Source: Endomicrobiia bacterium (lineage in GTDB: Bacteria > Elusimicrobiota > Endomicrobiia > Endomicrobiales > Endomicrobiaceae). From it: a DNA stretch of 18,352 nucleotides. A model generated the notes under the pieces. It saw nothing but the letters and a program-made list of their open reading frames with translations. It searched no databases and was not told where the DNA came from. Positions 7,279 through 14,945 of the stretch are shown one piece after another; the stretch's first letter is position 1, and each line of letters starts with the position of its first letter. A program made the position numbers and the translations under genes. The stretch covers positions 1 through 18,352 of the forward strand of contig BNVT01000017.1 of assembly GCA_025998295.1 (NCBI GenBank). Reading direction: 5' to 3'.

Positions 7279-8841
7279 TTAATTTATAGTATTGCCAACT
7301 ACTGTGTTTCTTACATTTTTCCAGCCTTCTTTTTTTAAGAGTTGTATTGTATCCTTTGTGTGTTTTTTGTTCGAATGTATTATGTATATTTCAACATTTT
7401 TATTTTGCTTTACAAGCCATTTTTGCAATGTAGATAAATCCGCATGGTCTGAAAAAACATCGTATTTTTTTATTTCCGCAACGCTTTTTATGCCCATTTT
7501 TGTTCTCTTATTTCGAAGCGCAAGTCCTGCGTTACTTTCAGGGTTTACATAGCTTACTATCATCACAAAAACATCATTTCTTGTAAGCATTTTATACATA
7601 AGCTGTTCTGATTTGCCTTTATCCATATCACCGCTTGCAGAAAGCAAAACCATCTGCTTATTATAGTTTCTTGTCATCTTTAGTTTTGCATCTTTAGGGA
7701 GAATTGTCGCTTTGTCGTACACTTCTTTTAAAAACCAATCATTGGCCTGCGACTGCAAGCCTCCTTTAGAAACTTCTTCTTGGTATAAAGCTGTTATGCC
7801 GTTTGCGCTTGGAGATATTGAATAAATTGGTATTTGTTTTGGAAGAATGTCATCATCCTGCATAAGTTTTAATTCATATAAAATTTTTTGGGTTCTGTTA
7901 TAAGCAAGCGCTGGTATCCAAACAGTTTTCCCTGAAGAAATCGCTTGCTTTAAATCTTCTCTAAAAATATTATATTGCGTTGCAATATTTTTATTTCTGT
8001 CGCCACTGCCACCGTAAGTGGCTTCCATAAAAATCAAATCGACAGGCTCAGGGACATCAAACTTTCCGTCAAGTTTAGAATAGCCGCTGCCAATATCCCC
8101 TGAAAATAAAACTTTTTTATCTGCTGTTTTAAAAATCAAGCTTGCAGAACCCGGAATATGTCCAGCATTTATAAGTTTTACTTTGACATTATTTTTGATG
8201 TCAATATGTTTGTTGTATTCTACTGCAACAAATTGTTCGCTTATTTTTTTTGTTTCAATTTTACAGCAGTCTTTACATAACAAAAATTTAATATTTTCTC
8301 TTTTCTCTAAATCTTTTAATAAAATTTCATCATCGGAACATCCAGTAGATTTTATTGTATTTTTACATTCTTTGGTCCAATGAACTATAGCAGAATTGCC
8401 ATAATGTCGCGCTTTATTCATTTGGCTTTCAGACCAAAACCATTTTCTTTTTATTAAATTAAACCCATTTCTATCCTTAAAAAACGCAAGCGCTAGTTCT
8501 TTCGTAGCCTTAGTAGAATAAATTTTACCTTTAAACCCTCTATGTATCAAAAGGGGAACCTTCCCGCTGTGGTCTAAATGAGCATGCGTCAAAAAAAGAA
8601 CATCTGCTTTAATCAACTCTGGTTGCACTTGTAGATTTTTTAGCTCTGCAGTTTCAGTTGTTAAATTTTCATCAGTCATAAATAAACCACAGTCAATAAT
8701 AATTTTTGCTCCATCTGCTTCCAAAAGAAAACAACTGCCCGAAACTGTTTCGGCTGCCCCGTAAGGAGTTACAGAAACATCGGCAAAAATCACAGAAACA
8801 AACAAAACAACAGAAGATACTGCCAAAAATATTTTTTTCAT
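7279..8841 (-). CDS. exported metallo-beta-lactamase/beta-CASP hydrolase
   Basis: 520 residues. The N-terminus (MKKIFLAVSSVVLFVSVIFA, cleavage likely after A20) is a signal peptide. The mature part has the metallo-beta-lactamase metal motif THAHLDH (85-91), AGHIPGS (226-232) and SGDIG (247-251, D249). Beta-CASP elements follow: MEATYG (272-277), IPALAYNRTQK (309-319), LLSASGDM (399-406), FSDHADL (463-469, H466) and a terminal H489 in IIHSNK. This is the architecture of CPSF73/RNase J-like nucleases, normally cytosolic. A Cys-bearing insert lies between motifs (about 155-195, C159, C168, C189, C192, C193). No Shine-Dalgarno exists: an IS200-type repeat end lies only about six bases upstream of the ATG. 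Catalytic residues look complete, so an active secreted or periplasmic phosphodiesterase is plausible; its substrate is unknown. Confidence 0.85.
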   Translation of the reverse strand: MKKIFLAVSSVVLFVSVIFADVSVTPYGAAETVSGSCFLLEADGAKIIIDCGLFMTDENLTTETAELKNLQVQPELIKADVLFLTHAHLDHSGKVPLLIHRGFKGKIYSTKATKELALAFFKDRNGFNLIKRKWFWSESQMNKARHYGNSAIVHWTKECKNTIKSTGCSDDEILLKDLEKRENIKFLLCKDCCKIETKKISEQFVAVEYNKHIDIKNNVKVKLINAGHIPGSASLIFKTADKKVLFSGDIGSGYSKLDGKFDVPEPVDLIFMEATYGGSGDRNKNIATQYNIFREDLKQAISSGKTVWIPALAYNRTQKILYELKLMQDDDILPKQIPIYSISPSANGITALYQEEVSKGGLQSQANDWFLKEVYDKATILPKDAKLKMTRNYNKQMVLLSASGDMDKGKSEQLMYKMLTRNDVFVMIVSYVNPESNAGLALRNKRTKMGIKSVAEIKKYDVFSDHADLSTLQKWLVKQNKNVEIYIIHSNKKHTKDTIQLLKKEGWKNVRNTVVGNTIN

Positions 8842-8846
8842 TTTTT

Positions 8847-9084
8847 ATTGTTAAACTATTGCCCCGCGAAGCAAGCTGTGCGCAAACCACTTAAAGTAGT
8901 AGAATTAGGCTATGGAAACGCTCAAAAAAGAACAGACAGCATAGTACATATTAAGATACACTGTCATTTTGTAACACCCAAAAAAGCATAGAAAAGCTAT
9001 ATTTGGAATTTGGGGCGTTGTAATAGCCTAATTCAAATAACAAAAGAAATTAAAATAATGCTACGAACATAGAGTTTGAGCAAG
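8847..9084 (+). mobile_element. IS200/IS605-family tnpA relic, copy 1
   Basis: About 238 bp closely matching 14938-15180 in the same orientation. One frame reads YGNAQKRTDSIVHIKIHCHF then VTPKKA and a stop. This is the N-terminal part of the IS200 TnpA (HUH Y1) transposase, where Y-H-x-V-x-x-x-K-Y-R-x-x-V is typical. LIQITKEIK appears afterwards in another frame. The catalytic His-U-His and Tyr are missing. The left end ATTGTTAAACTATTGCCCCG resembles the palindrome arm at 15297-15350 and begins about six bases above the start of the metallo-beta-lactamase gene. Confidence 0.65.
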
Positions 9085-9601
9085 AACAATTACAGCTCTT
9101 CAATTTCTGCTGCTGATACCGCGGCGTCTTGCTGTGCGGAGGTTTATTATGTATGTGTTTTTGGATTTTACAGTCTTGAAACACAAAGCCCTTGCGACAT
9201 TCTCCGTATTAACCGCAAGCGCCATGCGCGGAGGCTATGAACTCTGTGCATTCTGTATTTTTAATGTATCTTTATGGCAAATGACAACCTTATTCGAACA
9301 ATACAGTTACGTAAAAGATCTCCCCACTGCTCGGATTTTTAAAACACTAATAGGTGTAAGGTGAATATGTTAGCACGACCATGTGTTAGATCTTAGCTTA
9401 TTTGCACCTGCTCTGCAAAATACTCCTTCTATACAATCGTGACAAAATTAGTGGCGACATCCCCTGAGCATTCTCACCTTGAGATGGTCATAGGAATCTC
9501 TCCTGAACATTATGCATGCAAATAAGACAATATGAATTCCGAGTATATATAGTAAGATATGCAGTCGTATAGTAGGCGCAAAGACGCGTTGGCTTTAACG
9601 A
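9085..9601. other. mostly non-coding spacer after the tnpA relic
   Basis: Holds one short frame with a good ribosome site (9149-9364, listed separately). Otherwise I see no gene, tRNA or repeat of note. 9510-9601 is read only by the out-of-frame continuation of the lipoprotein gene that follows. Confidence 0.5.
9149..9364 (+). CDS. possible small protein, unrecognised
   Basis: A 71-codon frame from ATG 9149, with GGAGG seven bases upstream, the best Shine-Dalgarno spacing in the neighbourhood. The product starts MYVFLDFTVLKHKALATFSV and has a mildly hydrophobic middle (GGYELCAFCIFNVSLW), with no motif I recognise. It lies just downstream of the tnpA relic, so it may be debris from a decayed neighbour rather than a gene. 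The ribosome site is the only positive evidence. Confidence 0.25.
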   Translation: MYVFLDFTVLKHKALATFSVLTASAMRGGYELCAFCIFNVSLWQMTTLFEQYSYVKDLPTARIFKTLIGVR

Positions 9602-9941
9602 CTAATGCTTTAGGTTCTTTGACTTCTCCTCTAACTCGTTGACTATTTTGACAAGTTCGGTGGCGATGGCGGGATAGCGGGCGGTGTGGGTGGCGTAGGC
9701 AGCGGCTTCGGCGGCGGTGGTGAGGGCGGCGATGTAGGCACGGGTTGGCGGCGTTGGCAGTTTCGGTAGCTAAGCGGGCGGCGGCAGCGTCGGCAGTGAG
9801 GGCGTTGATGAGGGTGTCGAGGTTGTCGAGACTTAGAGTTAGAGTACATCTATTCACAGCTTCTTTAGGGCACTTTTCACACGAGCTTAAGATAAGACCA
9901 AATAAAACAATCACAATTATTACTTTTACTGATTTTTTCAT
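9602..9941 (-). pseudogene. Ala-rich lipoprotein 1, single frameshift
   Basis: ATG 9941 opens a lipoprotein signal (MKKSVKVIIVIVLFGLILSS) with lipobox LSSC, lipidated C21 and +2 Glu. Residues after it (VNRCTLT) resemble VNRRTAT of the larger lipoprotein at 15535-16344. The core ALTADAAAARLATETANAAN is Ala-rich and GC-rich. A one-base shift near 9741-9748 then splits it. In the correct frame it goes on as AYIAALTTAAEAAAYATHTA and ends VNELEEKSKNLKH at 9602, about 112 residues in all. Without the shift the frame turns into an Arg/His/Pro-rich run to 9510, clearly an out-of-frame reading. The 3' DNA (9591-9629) matches that of the second lipoprotein at 35 of 39 positions. The ribosome site is GGGG, seven bases upstream. 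Slippage could in principle restore the frame; sequencing error is the alternative. Confidence 0.65.
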
Positions 9942-10228
9942 GTTAAAACCCCACATTACATTATTTATATTTTTTGTACTTTAGGTACAAAACATCTACC
10001 ATGTAAACGTTCTGCACGTTATTTTCACCTTTGTCAAATGTAACTAAACTTCACGGATGTCTACATTTGCTATGTACAGAAAGCTAGCATCTTACCTTTT
10101 GATAAAACAGATTTTAAGTCTAGGCAATTTTGCAGGCTGTTACTATAGCTCTTGCTTGCGATAATCGAAAACCAAAGGAGCTTTCAGATATCAATACATA
10201 AGTTAATCGATCATAAAACTGTTATAAC
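9942..10228. other. spacer between lipoprotein 1 and argS
   Basis: Contains the operator-like palindrome at 9972-9992. The rest, including 10080-10228, has no gene, RNA or repeat that I can support. No hairpin followed by a T-run marks the end of argS. Confidence 0.5.
9972..9992. promoter_or_regulatory. operator-like palindrome upstream of lipoprotein 1
   Basis: TTTTGTAC and GTACAAAA form perfect 8-bp arms around TTTAG, 31 bases upstream of the lipoprotein 1 start. On the minus strand TATAAA follows directly and could serve as a -10 element. The site could be a repressor operator or a small hairpin in the leader. No family is assigned. Confidence 0.35.
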
Positions 10229-11887
10229 TTACATTTCGTCAGGTGTTGATACGCCAAGCAAGCTCAGCCCGTTGCGAATTATTATCATAACTCCTTCAAT
10301 AAGTTTAAGTCTTGCCGAAGTAAGATTTAAATCATCCGATAGAACACGGCATTTTTCATAAAATTTGTGATATATATCAGCAAGCTCTATTAAGTACGTT
10401 GTAAAATGATGAGGGCTCATTGTCTTTTCAGATAGAGCAAGGGTATCGCAAAATGCCGAAAGCTTGTTGATTAAATTCCTTTCTTCTTTAGAATTCAACA
10501 AATTAAAATTTATTTTTTCCGTATCTAAAACAACATTCTTACTATTCTTACTTTCTCTAATAATAGAACTACATCTTGCATTAACGTATTGAACATAAAA
10601 AACAGGATTTTCTCTTGACTGTTTTTTTGCAAGTTCTAAATCAAATTCAAGTTGTGAATCGGGAGTGCGCAGTAAAAAGAAGAATCTGCAGGCGTCTTTT
10701 CCGACTTCATCTACAACTGATTTTAAAGTTATAAATTCTCCAGTACGTGTTGACATTGTTACAGGCTGCCCATTTCGCACAAGAGAAACAAACTGATAAA
10801 GAATTACAGTTAATACTTCCTTATTAAAACCAAGCATCTGTATGCAGGCTTTTACTCTTGCGACATATCCGTGATGATCGGCACCCCAAAGATTTATAAG
10901 TTTTGTAAAATCTCTTCCAAACTTATTTTTATGGTATGCAACATCTGAAGCAAAATATGTATATCTACCATCACTTCTTTGTAAAACTCTGTCTTTATCG
11001 TCGCCAAATTTTGTTGAAGCAAGCCATAAAGCATCGTCTTTTACATAGGCATCACCTTTTGAAAAAAGATACTCGCACGTTTTATCAACTTCTGTTTTTC
11101 CGTTTTGATCTTTATATGCGGCTATTTTGCCTTCAGAAAACCAGTTGTCAAACTCTACGTTAAAAGATTCTAAATCATCCTCTATTATTTTTAAAATATC
11201 TTTTACGGCTTCTCGTTTAAAATCTATTTTGTTTATATCTTTATCTTCACCAATCAAGCGTTCTGCGATATCAATGACATAGTCACCTTGATAATGATCC
11301 GCAGGAAAATTAATTTTTTCGCCTTTGAGCTGTCTGTAACGAATTTCAGTTGACTTTGCCAAAACAAGCATTTGGTTTCCAACATCATTTAAATAATATT
11401 CTTTAGTTACATTATATCCTAAATGTTTTAATATTCTTGACAGTGAGTCGCCTATTGCTGCACCACGTCCGTGACCTATATGCAAAGGACCTGTAGGATT
11501 TGATGAAACAAACTCCACCATAATTTTTTCTTTGTTGTTTTCGGGTAAACTGCCATACTTATCCTTCTCCCTTAAAATAGTAAGAAGCTCTTTGTAAAGG
11601 ACATCGTTTTTAATGCGCAGATTAATAAAACCTGCGCCTGATAATTCAGCTTTTTCTATAAGTTTAGGCATTTCTTTGATTATAATATCTGCAATTTCCC
11701 TAGCGACAATGCTTGGATTTATCTTAATTTTCTTTGCTATAAGCATTGCAGCATTTACAGCAAAATCAGCATCAATATTCTTAGGAGGAATTTCTATATT
11801 GAACCTTAAACTTTCAGTTATGCCTTTTCTGGCTAAATATTTTTCAACTATCTTGTTTAAGCTATTGGCTACTCTCCGTTTTATCAT
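10229..11887 (-). CDS. argS: arginyl-tRNA synthetase
   Basis: A class I synthetase of 552 residues that charges tRNA-Arg with arginine in the cytosol. The N-terminal additional domain (about 1-115) precedes VEFVSSNPTGPLHIGHGRG, where HIGH (136-139) binds ATP. The catalytic fold follows (WGADHHGYVARVKA), then VTMSTRTGEF (376-385), the degenerate KMSKS loop usual for bacterial ArgRS. The DALR-type anticodon-binding end contains KFYEKCRVLS and closes with GLSLLGVSTPDEM. Length is normal. I prefer the ATG at 11887: it overlaps the upstream nitroreductase stop as ATGA and has GAGG seven bases upstream. The ATG at 11893 would add two residues. The overlap points to translational coupling with the nitroreductase. 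Confidence 0.96.
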   Translation of the reverse strand: MIKRRVANSLNKIVEKYLARKGITESLRFNIEIPPKNIDADFAVNAAMLIAKKIKINPSIVAREIADIIIKEMPKLIEKAELSGAGFINLRIKNDVLYKELLTILREKDKYGSLPENNKEKIMVEFVSSNPTGPLHIGHGRGAAIGDSLSRILKHLGYNVTKEYYLNDVGNQMLVLAKSTEIRYRQLKGEKINFPADHYQGDYVIDIAERLIGEDKDINKIDFKREAVKDILKIIEDDLESFNVEFDNWFSEGKIAAYKDQNGKTEVDKTCEYLFSKGDAYVKDDALWLASTKFGDDKDRVLQRSDGRYTYFASDVAYHKNKFGRDFTKLINLWGADHHGYVARVKACIQMLGFNKEVLTVILYQFVSLVRNGQPVTMSTRTGEFITLKSVVDEVGKDACRFFFLLRTPDSQLEFDLELAKKQSRENPVFYVQYVNARCSSIIRESKNSKNVVLDTEKINFNLLNSKEERNLINKLSAFCDTLALSEKTMSPHHFTTYLIELADIYHKFYEKCRVLSDDLNLTSARLKLIEGVMIIIRNGLSLLGVSTPDEM

Positions 11888-12384
11888 CTCCATACCTCAT
11901 ACTTAATCTTTTCAGGCTCCCATGCATTTTTTGGAGGACGATTATCATTAGATCTTCCTATAACAACCAGAGAGAATGCTTTTATATTTTCAGGAAGATT
12001 AAAAAGTTTTTCTATGGCTTCTGTTCTCTCTTCATTTGAATAAATACCACACCAAACCGACCCATAGCCTTTTGCTGTAGCTGCAAGAAGAATATTTTGA
12101 GTTGCCGCAGCGCAATCCTGTGGCAAATATTCCTCATAAGCTTTACTTTGGTCGCCGACAACCAAAATTGCAAGAGGAGCCTGTAAAATCATTTGAGCTG
12201 CCTTATGAACTGCACCTATTTTTTTATGAGTTTCTTTATCTTTAATAACTAAAAAAGAATAACATCTGGTATTTCTTGCCGTAGGGGCAGACATGGCTGC
12301 CCGCAAAATATATTCTAAATCCTCTGGCTTTACATCTTCATCCGTATAATTACGAACACTTTTTCTTTCAAGTAAAATATCCAT
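11884..12384 (-). CDS. nitroreductase-family FMN oxidoreductase
   Basis: A 166-residue small nitroreductase. RKSVRNY (7-13) and SAPTARN (32-38) form the FMN phosphate and ring-binding region. QDCAAATQNILLAATAKGYG (89-108), followed by SVWCG, is the family's central helix and FMN site, and VVIGRSNDNRPP closes the fold. Such homodimers reduce quinones, nitro compounds or flavins with NAD(P)H; the natural substrate cannot be read from sequence. ATG 12384 has a near-perfect AGGAGG (12393-12398) eight bases upstream, the strongest ribosome site in the window. The gene heads a two-gene unit with argS and is divergent from pcrA. Confidence 0.93.
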   Translation of the reverse strand: MDILLERKSVRNYTDEDVKPEDLEYILRAAMSAPTARNTRCYSFLVIKDKETHKKIGAVHKAAQMILQAPLAILVVGDQSKAYEEYLPQDCAAATQNILLAATAKGYGSVWCGIYSNEERTEAIEKLFNLPENIKAFSLVVIGRSNDNRPPKNAWEPEKIKYEVWR

Positions 12385-12671
12385 TTATTCCACCTCCTAT
12401 AGTTAACTACATACTTTTTGTTTAATCAGCTTGCGACAAACGTATAAAAAGCACTTTACGGCAAAAAAAACAACCTCTCGTATACCTCGGGCGACCACAG
12501 GCTTCCACCCTTTTTTAGAGAAAAAAAGTGGGGGGGGGGGATAGTTGTGACCTCTTCAAAAGACTAGGAACATCTGCGGCAATAGCTGATAAAATATGCT
12601 ACTTCACACGTTAGGCGCGTTTGACCATCAAGATTGTATCAAAAAATTTTAGATATGGTACAATGAAGAGA
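12385..12671. other. divergent promoter region between nitroreductase and pcrA
   Basis: Holds, in order, the nitroreductase ribosome site, a half-site of the MITE end (ACAAACGTATAAAA, 12436-12449), an imperfect hairpin (about 12505-12535), a G11 tract (12530-12540), and a weak candidate pcrA promoter. In that promoter, TTGTAT (12634-12639) is 19 bases from TACAAT (12659-12664). If it is used, the message would begin at or next to the ATG at 12672, making it leaderless; that is speculative. Confidence 0.45.
12530..12540 (+). repeat. G11 homopolymer tract upstream of pcrA
   Basis: Eleven consecutive G in AT-rich DNA, about 130 bp upstream of pcrA. It follows an imperfect inverted repeat (CCACCCTTTTTT, then AGAG, then AAAAAAAGTGGG). 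Such tracts vary in length by slippage. Confidence 0.8.
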
Positions 12672-14945
12672 ATGAAAGATTTATTAATTAAAAATTTAAA
12701 CCCTTCCCAAACGGAAGCCGTCCTTTGCACCGAAGGTCCCTTGATAATCTTTGCAGGCGCAGGAACAGGGAAAACTAGAGTTATAACGCATAGAATTGCG
12801 CATTTGCTCGCTTCTGGTGTTGCTCCATGGTCTATTCTTGCCGTTACATTCACAAATAAAGCCGCCACAGAAATGAAACAAAGGATAAACGACTTAGCAT
12901 CTCAAACATGCGCTAATGTATGGGTGTCGACATTCCACTCATTTTGCGCGTATTTTTTACGCATTGAATCATCAAAAATCAAACTGAATCCAGATTTTTT
13001 AATATATGATTTCTCTGATCAAAAAAATGTAATTAAAGATTGTTTAAAAGAACTTAATATTGATGAAAAAAAATTTAAACCATCGACAGTAGTAAATGAA
13101 ATAAGCCGTGCAAAAGACGATTTAAAATCTCCATCCGATATAGCAGCAGGAGCTGACAATAACGGAGATTTTAGCGCAACCATAGTAGCAACAATTTATC
13201 AACTATATCAAGAGAAACTTGAAAGAGCCGGAGCTTTAGATTTTGGCGATCTTATAATGCGAACAGTTTTAGTATTAAAGCAGTATCCATCTTTACTGGA
13301 ACATTACCAAGAAAAATACAAATATATTATGGTTGATGAATATCAAGATACAAATCATGCTCAATACATGTTTGTAAAACTGCTTGCCCAAAAACACCGC
13401 AACATATGCGTTGTAGGAGATGACGATCAATCCGTGTACTCATGGAGAGGGGCCGATATAAATAATATTCTAGCCTTTGAAAAAGATTACCCAAACGCAA
13501 AATCTATTAAATTAGAACAAAATTACAGATCAACGCCTAAAATTTTAGCGACTTCGTATCAAGTCGTAAGACATAACAGTAAAAGAGTAGATAAACAGTT
13601 ATGGACACAAAATTCCGATGATGGATCTGTATCAGTCGTTAAAGCTGTAAACGAAAATGACGAAGCGACAAAAGTTGTCGATTTAATTTCTCTTAAAACA
13701 ATTGATAATCAATATAGTTTTTCAGATTTTGCTGTTTTTTACAGGACAAACGCACAGTCGCGTGCTTTTGAAGACGCATTTAGAAGGGCAGGTATGCCTT
13801 ATACCATTGTAGGGACTCTACGATTTTACGATCGCGCTGAAGTTAAAGATATTATGGCCTATTTAAAACTTATATATAATCCAAATGATAATGTAAGTTT
13901 TAAACGAATTGTAAATATCCCCAGGAGGGGCATAGGAAAAACATCTCTAGAATCTCTTGAAAAACTTGCGATCCTAAAAAATATGTCTATATGGCAGGCT
14001 TTTCCTTTTGCAAAAGAGGCAGGTTTAACAAAGGGAGCTGTAAGTGCTTTAAACTCTTTTGAGCAGCTTATAAAAGCTTTTGCTGATTTAAAAAATAATG
14101 TTTCCGTTAAAGAAGTGGCCAAAGAAGTTATAACTCGCTGTGGATATTTAAAAGAACTTGAAAGTGAAAAAACTCCCGAATCTAAAACAAAAATAGAAAA
14201 TATACAAGAATTGATTTCCGCGATTGATGATTTTGAACATCGTTCCCCGGATAAATCTCTTGCAGGATATTTGACACAGGTATCCTTGGTAAGCGATATA
14301 GATTCCCTTGACCAGTCAAAGGGAAAAGTTACTCTAATGACTTTACATTTAGCCAAAGGTTTAGAGTTTAATAATGTCTTTCTGTGTGGCCTTGAGGAAG
14401 GATTATTTCCTATAGGGGAATCCGCTTTTAATCCCGAAGATCTTGAAGAAGAAAGAAGGCTTATGTATGTTGGAATGACAAGAGCAAGAAAGCACTTATA
14501 CCTATGCTGGGCGACAGAAAGAACCGTTTACGGAAAAACCAAATGGAATATGCCGTCGCGTTTTGTCGCAGAAGCCGGATTTAGAGATGAAATCGTCGAA
14601 AGAGAACAAGCCAAGAGGCAAAACCATTATAGTTTAGGACAAGTTGCAAGTAGGGATTTTGGTGGGGAACGCAATTATAAAAAGTATGCTAAAGTTGAAG
14701 TAAAGTACAGAAACAACGATGCATATAGTTATGATGAAACAGCAAAAGATGAGCCATCTTATACACTAGCAGTAGACGCAAGTCCGTATAAAATGGGTAG
14801 CATTGTTACTCATCCTATTTTTGGCACAGGAAAGATTATTGAGAAAAGTGGCACCGGGGATGATTTAAAACTTGTGGTTTTGTTTGAAACAGGGCAATGG
14901 AAAAAACTTCTTGCAAGAGTAGCCAATCTTACGCTTAATTGTTAA
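12672..14945 (+). CDS. pcrA: ATP-dependent DNA helicase PcrA/UvrD
   Basis: A 757-residue superfamily 1A 3'-5' helicase for nucleotide-excision and replication-linked repair. LNPSQTEAV (9-17) is the Q-motif region. The helicase motifs follow in order: AGAGTGKT (28-35, Walker A), TFTNKAA (59-65), DEYQDTN (222-228, Walker B), GDDDQSVYSWRGA (249-261), NYRST (284-288), FYRTNAQSR (356-364), TLHLAKGLEF (557-566) and VGMTRAR (600-606). The C-terminal Tudor-like module (GSIVTHPIFGTGKI, then VVLFETGQWKKLL) is the RNA-polymerase-binding domain typical of PcrA. All motifs are intact despite many A-runs. I chose ATG 12672 from the usual family N-terminus; ATG 12663 is possible. The last codons and the stop lie inside the left end of the IS200 relic at 14938. 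Confidence 0.96.
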   Translation: MKDLLIKNLNPSQTEAVLCTEGPLIIFAGAGTGKTRVITHRIAHLLASGVAPWSILAVTFTNKAATEMKQRINDLASQTCANVWVSTFHSFCAYFLRIESSKIKLNPDFLIYDFSDQKNVIKDCLKELNIDEKKFKPSTVVNEISRAKDDLKSPSDIAAGADNNGDFSATIVATIYQLYQEKLERAGALDFGDLIMRTVLVLKQYPSLLEHYQEKYKYIMVDEYQDTNHAQYMFVKLLAQKHRNICVVGDDDQSVYSWRGADINNILAFEKDYPNAKSIKLEQNYRSTPKILATSYQVVRHNSKRVDKQLWTQNSDDGSVSVVKAVNENDEATKVVDLISLKTIDNQYSFSDFAVFYRTNAQSRAFEDAFRRAGMPYTIVGTLRFYDRAEVKDIMAYLKLIYNPNDNVSFKRIVNIPRRGIGKTSLESLEKLAILKNMSIWQAFPFAKEAGLTKGAVSALNSFEQLIKAFADLKNNVSVKEVAKEVITRCGYLKELESEKTPESKTKIENIQELISAIDDFEHRSPDKSLAGYLTQVSLVSDIDSLDQSKGKVTLMTLHLAKGLEFNNVFLCGLEEGLFPIGESAFNPEDLEEERRLMYVGMTRARKHLYLCWATERTVYGKTKWNMPSRFVAEAGFRDEIVEREQAKRQNHYSLGQVASRDFGGERNYKKYAKVEVKYRNNDAYSYDETAKDEPSYTLAVDASPYKMGSIVTHPIFGTGKIIEKSGTGDDLKLVVLFETGQWKKLLARVANLTLNC

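Noticed and set aside
9510..9956. Arg/His/Pro-rich 148-residue protein
   Set aside because: Its second half is the wrong frame of an Ala-rich sequence; the neighbouring frame continues the Ala-rich composition seen before the shift.
13859..14356. 165-codon minus-strand frame inside pcrA
   Set aside because: It is fully contained in a complete helicase gene, with no ribosome site or recognisable motif.
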